From: Pelomonas dachongensis
Lineage (GTDB): Bacteria; Pseudomonadota; Gammaproteobacteria; Burkholderiales; Burkholderiaceae_C
DNA length: 64,000 nt
Assembly: GCF_043555865.1 (NCBI RefSeq)
Contig: NZ_JBIGHY010000001.1
Coordinates: 974,580-1,038,579, forward strand
Direction: 5' to 3'
Below the pieces are notes generated by a model. It searched no databases, was not told the DNA's origin, and was given only the letters and a program-made list of their open reading frames with translations. Both the position numbers and the translations under genes were made by a program. Below are positions 1 to 9,378 of this stretch, one piece after another (the stretch's first letter is position 1; each line of letters opens with the position of its first letter).

Positions 1-166
1 CCTGTGCGCCGACCTCGGCGTCACCGTCATCGCCGAGGGCGTGGAGACCGTGCTTGAGCGCGATGCGCTGATTGATCTCGGCATCACGCTGATGCAGGGC
101 TATCTGTTCGCCCGGCCACAGTTCCGCGGCGGTGCGGCGGTGGACTGGGCCACCGCGAGCCGCTGA
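1..166 (+). CDS. EAL-domain protein, C-terminal fragment (cut by window edge)
   Basis: The first 166 bases read in frame 2 as the end of an EAL domain, the cyclic-di-GMP phosphodiesterase fold. Visible are VIAEGVET, then an LGI segment, then MQGYLFARP, which is the classic order of the last conserved EAL motifs; the frame ends in TGA at 164-166. The catalytic EAL motif and any GGDEF, PAS or membrane part lie outside the window, so activity and start cannot be judged. Confidence 0.85.
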   Translation, partial: LCADLGVTVIAEGVETVLERDALIDLGITLMQGYLFARPQFRGGAAVDWATASR

Positions 167-246
167 CGCGCGCGGAGGGCCATGCGCGCGCACGCCGTTG
201 CTCGCGCACCTGGCCGAGCCGGTGGCTGAGGCAGCCGCGGGCTGAT

Positions 247-275
247 CGAAAAAAGACCCACCCCGGCGGGGTGGG
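247..275 (-). terminator. Rho-independent terminator of the porin gene
   Basis: An 8-bp perfect stem CCCACCCC (257-264) and GGGGTGGG (268-275) has a 3-nt loop. On the minus strand it is followed by a run of U residues (the A-run at 249-254). It lies 54 bases downstream of the porin stop, as expected for a factor-independent terminator. Confidence 0.85.
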
Positions 276-328
276 CCAAGAGGAACGCGGCGGGATGGTT
301 CCGCGCACCTAGGAGCGTTGTCGCGGGC

Positions 329-1420
329 TCAGAAGCTGTGGCGGATGCCGGCCACGAACTCGGTCAGGTTGCGGTCGTTCGCGTCGGTCAGGCCCACCGG
401 GATGGTGCCGGCCGCGCGGCTGACGTAGCCCACGCCGTCGTTCTTGAAGCGCGTCACCGAGCTGTACAGCGCGGTGCGCTTGGACAGGTCGTACTGGTAG
501 CCCACGCCGAAGGCCTGGGTCTTGCCGTCCACCAGCGCGCCGTCGTTCTTGCTTTCGACGTACTGGCCCTTGAACTGGTGCTGGCCCAGGCGGTAACTGG
601 CGCCCAGCCAGTAGCCCTGACCGTCGCGATCGCCGATGCCGCGGTCGTCGACCTGCATCACGCCGCCGTTGAAGCGCAAGTTGTTCCAGTCGTAGACCGC
701 TGCGGCCGACACGGTGCGCAGGTGCTGGCCCAGCGCGTCAGCCTTGTCGTCGACGACGGACACCATCGCATCCACACCGTGGCCGGTGTAGCGGCCGTAG
801 ATGTCGGCGACACGGTTGTCGGCGGTGCCGCCGGCCACTTCGCCCATGCCCCACAGCGCGCCGGCGCTGAAGCCGCCGTAGCTGGCGCTCTCCAGCTTCA
901 CCGAGTTGTTGACGCGCGCCGGACCGCCGTTGCCGGTGGCCGAGCCGTCGCTGCCGCGCACGGGCTCATAGCCGCCGAAGCCGCCGATGACGGCCGTGCT
1001 GGCGCCGCTGCCCACGTTGGAGAACTGGCTGAACTCATTCGTCAGCGTGTAGACGCTGCCGTACTGGCGGCCCAGCGAGACCTTGCCGTAGGGCGTGGCG
1101 AGGCCAACGAAGGCCTGGCGACCCCAGAACGCGTTCTGGCCGTAGGTGCCATCGTCGACGTTGATGCCGGACTCCAGCGTGAAGAAGGCCTTCAGGCCAC
1201 CGCCGAGGTCTTCGCTGCCACGCAGGCCGAAGCGCGAACCGGACAGGCCGCCGGACTGAACGCGGGTCTGGCGCGCAGCGCCGTCGAGCACCTGCACGTT
1301 GGCATCAAGGATGCCGTACAGCGTCACCTGCGAGCCCGAGGAAGGGGCTGCGGATTGGGCGAACACTGCGGAGCTGGCGGCCAGCGCCAGTGCGGAGAGA
1401 GCAAAGGTCTTGTACTTCAT
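329..1420 (-). CDS. Gram-negative porin (Burkholderiales trimeric type)
   Basis: This is a 363-residue outer-membrane porin for passive diffusion of small solutes. The start at 1420 gives a clean signal peptide, MKYKTFALSALALAASSAVFAQ, with an AFAQ cleavage site, followed by the SQVTLYGILDANV opening strand typical of betaproteobacterial porins. The barrel has a phenylalanine-rich, glycine-rich strand pattern and ends in HSF, the C-terminal aromatic needed for Bam-dependent insertion. An in-frame upstream start would add 29 residues ahead of the signal peptide and was rejected. It is the last gene of a minus-strand group with a sugar-type ABC binding protein and ATPase, so a sugar-porin role is possible but is inference only. 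Confidence 0.93.
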   Translation of the reverse strand: MKYKTFALSALALAASSAVFAQSAAPSSGSQVTLYGILDANVQVLDGAARQTRVQSGGLSGSRFGLRGSEDLGGGLKAFFTLESGINVDDGTYGQNAFWGRQAFVGLATPYGKVSLGRQYGSVYTLTNEFSQFSNVGSGASTAVIGGFGGYEPVRGSDGSATGNGGPARVNNSVKLESASYGGFSAGALWGMGEVAGGTADNRVADIYGRYTGHGVDAMVSVVDDKADALGQHLRTVSAAAVYDWNNLRFNGGVMQVDDRGIGDRDGQGYWLGASYRLGQHQFKGQYVESKNDGALVDGKTQAFGVGYQYDLSKRTALYSSVTRFKNDGVGYVSRAAGTIPVGLTDANDRNLTEFVAGIRHSF

Positions 1421-1618
1421 GGTCTCGTCTTTCGATGTCTGTCGGGCCGCCGGTGGGGCCCCCGGTGTGCTGGCGTCCTCTGATGGCCTTCGCACAGGAC
1501 GACACATCAGGGTTCACACGGAGATCAAAAGACGCAGACGATGGAACGGACTGTTCCAGATTTATCTTCAATGGGGCCGTGGCGGCGCGGTAAGTTCCAA
1601 GCGTCCCGCCACGCGGGC

Positions 1619-2362
1619 TCAATCGCTGCGAAAGGCGATGTCCACGTCCGCCGTGCGTGCCTGCGGCAGCGGTGCGAACTGCCATTGCAGGATGGCCTCG
1701 GTGGCAGGTCTTGCCAGGCGGCGCGGCACGCCTGCCGCTGCTTCGGCGCCGCTGACGCTGCCGTCGGGGCGGACCGTAAGGCGCACTCGCACATGGCGCG
1801 AGCCCGCGCCAAGCGTGGCCTGCACGGCAGGCGGCAGCACCGGGGGCACGAAATGCTGCAGCGTCAGCGGCGCCTCCTCCGGCTCGTCAGGCTCTTCGCC
1901 GCCGGCATCGGTTTCCACCGGCGCCGCCGGCATCGTGGCAGGTCCCTCGCTCGGTGCCGCGGTGGGCGGTGCCTGCCAGGCGCTGGGTGCGGTCTGCGGG
2001 GCGAGTGGCGTAGGGGTGCTCGCGTCCGCGAGGGTGGGGCGAGGCGCGGCGGGCTCGGCGCCTTGCGTGGCAACGGCGGGCTCTACCGGTGCAGCGGCAG
2101 CGGGGCGATTCGCGCGCGCAGCAGGTGTCGCGGGCGCCGTGACCGGTGTGAGCCGGCGGGGCTTGCTGGTGCCCGCCTCAGCCGCCGGCTTGCTACGAAT
2201 GGTGTGGAACCTGATGACGCTGAACACCCGCTCCGCTTCGCGCTGCGCCCGCTCCTGCGCGGCCGCGAGGTCGGCGGGGCTGATCTGTGCCAGTGCCGTC
2301 AGTGGCAGGGTCAGGCACAGGGCGGCCAGCAGGTGCGAGGCGAGGGTAGGGCGTCGGGGCAT
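1619..2362 (-). CDS. TonB C-terminal-domain protein with signal-peptide-like N-terminus
   Basis: This 247-residue protein begins MPRRPTLASHLLAALCLTLPLTALAQ, which looks like a cleavable signal peptide. A proline/alanine-rich linker (about residues 55-170) follows, then a C-terminal TonB-like domain with an RVRLTVRPDGSVSGAEAA strand and an ILQWQFAPLP segment matching the W-x-F-x-P end of TonB_C. TonB proteins normally keep an uncleaved N-terminal anchor, and here the hydrophobic stretch could serve as either. The start at 2362 was preferred to 2419 because it begins the signal peptide. The gene lies between the ABC ATPase and the porin. A role in energising outer-membrane transport is uncertain without an ExbB/ExbD partner in the window. 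Confidence 0.72.
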   Translation of the reverse strand: MPRRPTLASHLLAALCLTLPLTALAQISPADLAAAQERAQREAERVFSVIRFHTIRSKPAAEAGTSKPRRLTPVTAPATPAARANRPAAAAPVEPAVATQGAEPAAPRPTLADASTPTPLAPQTAPSAWQAPPTAAPSEGPATMPAAPVETDAGGEEPDEPEEAPLTLQHFVPPVLPPAVQATLGAGSRHVRVRLTVRPDGSVSGAEAAAGVPRRLARPATEAILQWQFAPLPQARTADVDIAFRSD

Positions 2363-2440
2363 GGGCTTGGTGTTCGGCCGGGGCGGCGATTGCAGCAGCT
2401 TTTCATGACAGCCTTGCAAGTGCCGTGCCGGCCGCGCGCC

Positions 2441-3498
<1,058 letters not shown>

Positions 3499-3502
<4 letters not shown>

Positions 3503-4749
3503 GGGAGTCTCCTTTGTTGCTTGTCGAGCAGGATGCCGGCGAGCGACTGCTGCGCCGTCTGTGCGGGGATGTCGCGATTCCAGTAGTCGCTGACGGCACG
3601 TTCGAGCGCCGTCAGCTGCTCGGGCGTCAGCAGCATCTCGGTGTTGGCGACCAGCCGGCCGGCGTCGCGCAGCGCCGCAGCACCAAGCTGCGCGCAGGCG
3701 TCGAGCGTGCGCGTGTCCAGGTCGGTGCGCACCGGCACCGAACCCTTGCGTGCGCTGAAGGCGAGCTGCGTGGCCGGCGCGGTGGCCACGCGGGCGAGCA
3801 GTTGCTGCGCCGGCGTGGCGCTGTCGTCGTGGTCGGCGCTGGATTTCGGGAACACCAGCACGTCGCCGTCGACGATGTAGGGCGAGCGTGGTGACAGACC
3901 CGGCAGGCAGCCAAAGTCGCGGCCAGGCTGCTGGCCGGCCTGCAGGAACTCGCCCTTGGCCCAGTCGCCCATGAACTGCAGGCCGGCGCGGCCGCTGGTA
4001 AGCAGCGCGGTGCTGGCAGCCCAGCTGCGGCCCGGTGAAGCGGCATCGACATAACGGCGCAGCTTCTTGTAGTCGACCAGCACCTGGCGCAGCGCGTCGC
4101 CGTGCAGCGCTGCGGCGTCGCGGTCGCGCAGCACGGCCAGGTATAGCTCGCGGCCGCCGTGGTTGGCGAGGATGGCGGTGAACAGGTTCAGGTCCTGCCA
4201 GGGCTGGCCGCCGTGCGCCAGCGGGATCAGCCCCGCGGCCTGCAGCTTTTCGAGCGCCGCGAACAGCTCGTCCATGCTGCGCGGCTCCTGCTTCACGCCA
4301 GCGCGGGCCAGCGCGGCCTTGGAGCTCCACAGCCAGGCCGACATGTGCAGGCTGACAGGCGCGCCGTAGATGTGGCCGTCCACGCGCACCGCGTCCAGCA
4401 GCACGGCGGGCAGCACCTGCGCCCAGCGGCCGGCGCGTGCCACCTCGTCCAGCGCGTTGAGCCGGCCGTTCCGCGCCAGCTGCTGGAGGCGGCGCGACGG
4501 GTTGAACTGCGCCGCCATCGGCGGGTTGCCTGCGGCGATGCGCTGCTGCACCGCGTCGCGCGCCTGCTCGCTCGCGGTGACGGCCAGGTCGCGCCACTCG
4601 CCACCTGCGGCGCGGTAGGCGTCGGCCAGTGCGCGCATGGCGGCGGTCTCGCCGGGCGAGGTCCACCAGTGCACGACGTCCGCAGGCGGCCCGGCCTGCG
4701 CCGTGGCCGCAGCGAACAGGACGGGAACCAGCAGGCGCGCACGGAGCAT
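3499..4749 (-). CDS. Sugar-type ABC transporter substrate-binding protein (GtsA-like)
   Basis: A 416-residue periplasmic binding protein. The signal peptide runs MLRARLLVPVLFAAATAQA, followed by DVVHWWTSPGETAAM, the opening of sugar-binding proteins of the GtsA/glucose-mannose type. Further conserved blocks include FMGDWAKGEF and VVADGDVLVFP-like strands. It is coupled to the ATPase by a 4-nt TTGA overlap. The usual order is binding protein, permease, permease, ATPase, but here both permeases are missing and there is no room for them. The gene diverges from a two-component system across a 75-bp AT-rich gap, an arrangement like the GltR/GtrS-controlled glucose genes of Pseudomonas (inference). 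The substrate is not determinable from the sequence. Confidence 0.85.
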
Positions 4750-4762
4750 GCCCGCATCATTA

Positions 4763-4788
4763 CCGATTATTAAAAATATTAATATCGG
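4763..4788. promoter_or_regulatory. AT-rich imperfect inverted repeat in the divergent promoter region
   Basis: Between the binding-protein gene (minus) and the response-regulator gene (plus) lies an AT-rich island, striking in this GC-rich DNA. It contains CCGATTATTAA at the left and TTAATATCGG at the right, inverted copies differing by one base. It is a good candidate operator or overlapping promoter for both directions, possibly the binding site of the adjacent OmpR-type regulator. No footprint evidence is available. Confidence 0.45.
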
Positions 4789-4824
4789 ATTAACCATGAG
4801 CGCCGCCAACGCAAAATCGCGCCC

Positions 4825-5489
<665 letters not shown>

Positions 5490-5493
<4 letters not shown>

Positions 5494-6872
5494 GCGCCCT
5501 GGCCGGGCGTTCACTGCACCGCCAGCTGCTGCTGTGGCTGCTGCTGCCGCAACTGGTGCTGTGGGGCGTGGCCGCGTTCGGCGCCTACCGGCTGGCCGCC
5601 ACGCATGCCGACGAGCTGGTGGACGCCAGCCTGCTGCAGGCCGCACGTGCGCTGGCGCGGCAGATCAAGCCCACCGCCAGCGGCCTGTTCGTGGACCTGC
5701 CGCCGTCGGCGCAGGACATCCTGGCTGCCGATCCCGAGGATCGCGTGATGTACATGGTCAGCTCGCCGCCGGGCCAGTTGCTGCTGGGCGACGCGCGCAT
5801 GCCGCCCGAGCCCAACAGCGCGCCGCTGGGCGAGCCGCTGTTCTTCGACGCCACTGTGCCGGAGCCCATGCGCGTCGTGTCGCTGGACCTCCACCTGGCC
5901 GCGGCCGGCGCGACCGACGCGACGCTGCGCGTGCAGATCGCCCGCTCCAGCGCGCCGCGTGAGCTGCTGGCGCGGCGCATGCTGCTGGACACGGCGCTGC
6001 CGCTGTCGCTGCTCGTCGCGGCGATGAGCTGGGTCGTCTGGGTCGGGATCCGCCGGGGCCTGCGGCCACTGGCCGAGCTGCAGGCGCAGATGCAGGGCCG
6101 CCGGGCCGACGCGCTGGACCCCGTGCAGCTGCAGGCCGCGCCGCCCGAGGTGGGCGCGCTGGCCGGCGCCGTCAACGAGCTGCTGGCGCAGGTGCAGCAG
6201 AACCTGAGCGCGCAGCGCCGCTTCATCAGCGACGCGGCTCACCAGCTGCGCACACCGCTGGCCGGCCTGAAGAGCCAGACTGAGCTGGCGCTTGAAGAGA
6301 CGGCCGACCCGGCGCTGCGCCAGCGGCTGGCGCGCGTGCACGAGAGCGCCGTGCGTGGCGCACGGCTGGTGTCGCAGCTGCTGGTGCTGGCGCGCGCCGA
6401 GCCCGAGGCTGTCGCCGCGCAAGGCTGGGCGGCGGTCGACTGCGCGCAGCTGGTGCAGGAAGTGGCGGCCGACCAAGTGCCGCGTGCGCTGGCCGCCGGC
6501 AGCGACCTGGGCGTGGACATCGCCGACGACGGACTGCAGGTGCAGGGCGTCGAGCTGCTGCTGCGCGAGGCGCTGGTCAACCTGATCGACAACGCGGTGC
6601 GCTACGCCGGCGCGGGCGCCACCCTCACGGTGCGGCTGCGCCGAGCGGGCGACGACGTGTGGCTGGACGTGGAGGACAACGGCCCCGGCCTGCTGCCCGA
6701 CCTGCGCGAGCGCGCGTTCGAGCGCTTCGTGCGCGGCGCCGCGCACGGCGAAGGCTGCGGCCTGGGCCTGGCCATCGTGCGCGAGATCGCCGAGCGCCAC
6801 GGTGGCAGCGCGCAGCTGCTGCCGGCCGCGCCGCGCGGTTGCATCGCGCGGCTGACGCTGCCAGCCGCGTGA
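5490..6872 (+). CDS. Sensor histidine kinase with 2CSK_N-type periplasmic domain
   Basis: A 460-residue inner-membrane kinase pairing with the upstream regulator. It starts at GTG 5490, overlapping the regulator stop (GTGA). The first transmembrane segment (about 12-32) is followed by a periplasmic domain starting ADELVDASLLQAARAL, typical of the two-component sensor kinase N-terminal family, then a second membrane segment (about 165-190) and a HAMP-like linker. The H-box is FISDAAHQLRTPLAG, the N-box NLIDNAVRYAG, and the G-boxes are DNGPGLLPD and GCGLGLAIVREI, so all catalytic boxes are intact. Its stop lies 4 nt from the convergent beta-lactamase-fold gene. Confidence 0.9.
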
Positions 6873-6876
6873 CCCG

Positions 6877-8115
6877 TCAGCGCATCAGCGCCTGGTAGGT
6901 CAGGTTGCGCACGCGGAAGTTCAGCGTCGAGCCGCCGGCCGGGCGCAGCTGCGTCATCAGCAGGATGACCAGGCGCTCCTTCGGGTCCACCGTGTATTGC
7001 GGGAAGTAGGCGCTGCCCCAGCCGAACGCGCCTTCGCTGCCCAGCTCCTTGAAGCCGCCGGTCTTCACGTTGACCCAGAAGCCCAGGCCGAAGCCGTCGC
7101 CGTCGCCGCGGTACTTGTCGCCCAGGTGGTTGGCCGTCATCAGCGCCACCGTCTTGGGCGCCAGCAGACGCTGGCCGTCCAGTTCGCCCTGGTTCAGAAG
7201 CATCTGCAGGAAGCGCGCGTAGTCGCCCGCGGTGCTCAGTAGGCCGGCGCCGCCTGAGAACAGCTTGCGCGGGCCGTTGACGAAATCGCTCCTGGCCGGC
7301 GTCTCCATCAGCTTCAGCTGGCCGCCCTCCAGGCCGTAGACATTGGCCAGCCGGCCGGCCTTCTCGGGCGGCAGGAAGAAGCTGGTGTCCGGCATGCGCA
7401 GCGGGTCGGTGATGCGCGTTTTGATGAACTGGTCCAGCGGCTGGCCCGAGATCACCTCCACCAGCCGGCCCAGCACGTCGGTGGCATATCCGTAGGTGAA
7501 GGACTCGCCGGGTTGGCCCTGCAGCGGCAGCGCGGCCAGGCGGTCGGTCCAAGCGCTGAGCGTCTCGTCATGGCCCACCAGGTACCAGTCCTTCATCCCC
7601 GCGGCGGCGTAGGCGGCCTTTGCCGGGCCGGCACCGTAGCTCATGCCGGCGGTGTGGGTCAGCAGGTCGTGGATGGTCAGCGGGCGGCGCGCTTTCTCGG
7701 TGCCGCCATCGGCCGTGGCCACCTGCAGGTTGGCGAACGCCGGCAGGTACCTGGCGACCGGGTCCTTCAGCTGGAAGCGGCCTTCCTCGTACAGCATCAT
7801 GACCGCTACCGAGGTCAGCGCCTTGGTCATGGACGCGATGCGGAAGATCGTGTCCGTGCGCATGGGCTTGCCGGCCTCGATGTCCTGCTGGCCGTAGGCC
7901 TTGAACACCACCGGCTTGCCGTCGCGCATGACGACCATGACGCCGCCGGCCAGCTGCTGGCGAGCGATCTCGTCGTTGATGACGTGGTCCAGCCGCTGCA
8001 GGCGCTCGGCCGAGAAACCGGCGACCAGCGCGGGCTTGGGCGGGGCCGCCGTCGTGATGGGAGCGTGGAAGAGCGCGGCGCAGGCCAGCGCCACGGCAAG
8101 AGCGGTTGTTTTCAT
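6877..8115 (-). CDS. Beta-lactamase-fold serine hydrolase, probably a family VIII esterase
   Basis: A 412-residue exported protein (signal peptide about 1-23, ending TTAAPP) of the class C beta-lactamase/EstB superfamily. The nucleophile motif is S95-M-T-K98. The second motif, normally Y-x-N, reads Y208-G-Y, and the region of the third box (K-T-G in beta-lactamases) reads G-W-G. These replacements are typical of family VIII carboxylesterases, not of true beta-lactamases. It is the last gene of the rhamnogalacturonan operon, starting 7 nt after the CE12 acetylesterase stop, so removal of ester groups from pectic oligomers is more likely than drug resistance. That function is inference; the fold assignment is firm. 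Confidence 0.82.
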   Translation of the reverse strand: MKTTALAVALACAALFHAPITTAAPPKPALVAGFSAERLQRLDHVINDEIARQQLAGGVMVVMRDGKPVVFKAYGQQDIEAGKPMRTDTIFRIASMTKALTSVAVMMLYEEGRFQLKDPVARYLPAFANLQVATADGGTEKARRPLTIHDLLTHTAGMSYGAGPAKAAYAAAGMKDWYLVGHDETLSAWTDRLAALPLQGQPGESFTYGYATDVLGRLVEVISGQPLDQFIKTRITDPLRMPDTSFFLPPEKAGRLANVYGLEGGQLKLMETPARSDFVNGPRKLFSGGAGLLSTAGDYARFLQMLLNQGELDGQRLLAPKTVALMTANHLGDKYRGDGDGFGLGFWVNVKTGGFKELGSEGAFGWGSAYFPQYTVDPKERLVILLMTQLRPAGGSTLNFRVRNLTYQALMR

Positions 8116-8122
8116 GTGGGAT

Positions 8123-9376
8123 TCAGTCGCCGAGGGGGCGTTGCTGCGTGAAGCCGGGGCTGGTTGCGACGCGGAACTGCTCCGGCGCGGGCGGTTGCGC
8201 TGGCGAGATGGTGCCCAGATCGTCGCGCAGCTGCGCGGCCACCGGCACGCGGGCTTCCCGGAGACCCAGTGCAATCAAACGGGCCAACTGCATGGCGCCG
8301 TAGTTGTTGTGGTGGGTGTTGTCCAGCTTGCCGTTGTTCATCGGGTGCGCGGCCTGTGAGCGCTCGGGGCCCAGCGCCTCGTAGAACTGGATGCTCATGG
8401 CGTTCAGGTCGATGAAGGCCAGCTTCATGTCCTGCGCCACGGCGCGGGCCGCGTTCGAGTACTCGGTCAGGCTGGGTCGCAGCTTGGCCGTGGCCGGGTC
8501 GAAGTTGCGGCGCTCCATGGACGACACGACGACCGGCACGCCGCCGCGCGCCAGGACGCGCTCGGCGTGTGTGCGCAGCTCGGCCTGGTAGGTCTCGGCG
8601 TTGCCGCTGCCGTCCTTCTGCTGCTTCTGGTCGTTGTGGCCGAACTGCAGCAGCACCGTGTCGCCGGGTTGCAGCGCGGACAGGATCTTGTCGATGCGCC
8701 GGCGGGCCAGCGAGTCGCGGAACGTCTCGCCGGACTCGGCGTGGTTGGACACGGCCACCGTGTTCTTGAACAGCACGGGCAGCATCTGGCCCCAGCTGGC
8801 GTAGGGCTCTCCGTGCTGGTCGGCCACCGTGGAGTCGCCCAGCAGGTAGACGGTGGGCACCTTGACGGGCTCGATCACCAGGTGCGTCAGCGCGGGCTGC
8901 GCGCCGTTGATCTCCAGCGTCAGGCGACGGTCCCAGGCCCAGGCCTCGCTGACGATCTCGCGCTCCTTCAGCTTGACCCGGCCGGCCTCGATTCCGGGTG
9001 CAGCCGCGATGTTGGCCGTGCGCACGTTGACGATGAAGCTGTGCGTCTCGCGCTTGCCGGCGGGCAGCTTGACGCTGTCCAGCACCAGGCGGCGCAACTC
9101 GGCCTTGACGGTCGTGTCGCTGGCCGCCGCGCCGCCCAGCGTGGCGGTGACGCGGTAGTTGCCATCGGGCAGGTCCACCGAGAAGAAGTAGGGCTGGCCG
9201 GCCGCGTTGCGCTTGTCGTCGGCCTCGAAGCCGTAGGTGCGCTCGCGGGAGTAGGCGGTATCGGTGGACACGGCCACCTCGCCGGCAGCAGGCTTGCCGT
9301 CGAAGGCAAAGCGCAGCGGTTGTTGCGCCCAGGCGGGGGCGGCCAGCAGGCTCGCGGCCAGCAGCAGATACTTCAT
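8123..9376 (-). CDS. Rhamnogalacturonan acetylesterase (CE12, SGNH hydrolase)
   Basis: A 417-residue exported esterase removing acetyl groups from the galacturonate of rhamnogalacturonan. Signal peptide MKYLLLAASLLAAPAWAQ. A beta-rich N-terminal domain (about 20-170) precedes the SGNH domain. The catalytic set is visible: G-D-S182-T block I, G246-H-N-D block III, and D352-x-x-H355 block V. This length with an N-terminal beta domain matches YesT/RhgT-like two-domain esterases. It starts 2 nt after the stop of the PL26/YetA-like gene, so it is in the same operon. Further in-frame upstream sequence belongs to a different frame of the preceding gene and was not used. Confidence 0.9.
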   Translation of the reverse strand: MKYLLLAASLLAAPAWAQQPLRFAFDGKPAAGEVAVSTDTAYSRERTYGFEADDKRNAAGQPYFFSVDLPDGNYRVTATLGGAAASDTTVKAELRRLVLDSVKLPAGKRETHSFIVNVRTANIAAAPGIEAGRVKLKEREIVSEAWAWDRRLTLEINGAQPALTHLVIEPVKVPTVYLLGDSTVADQHGEPYASWGQMLPVLFKNTVAVSNHAESGETFRDSLARRRIDKILSALQPGDTVLLQFGHNDQKQQKDGSGNAETYQAELRTHAERVLARGGVPVVVSSMERRNFDPATAKLRPSLTEYSNAARAVAQDMKLAFIDLNAMSIQFYEALGPERSQAAHPMNNGKLDNTHHNNYGAMQLARLIALGLREARVPVAAQLRDDLGTISPAQPPAPEQFRVATSPGFTQQRPLGD

Positions 9377-9378
9377 GT

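Noticed and set aside
338..1483. 381-codon plus-strand frame antisense to the porin
   Set aside because: It is valine/alanine/histidine-rich shadow coding of the GC-biased porin frame, with no domain motifs; the porin has a signal peptide, barrel end and terminator.
1578..1613. Hairpin CGTGGCGG/CCGCCACG between the TonB-like gene and the porin
   Set aside because: There is an 8-bp stem but a 20-nt loop and no U-tract, so a terminator call is not supported.
6877..8115. Antibiotic-resistance beta-lactamase
   Set aside because: The second and third motifs are esterase-like and the gene belongs to a pectin-degradation operon.
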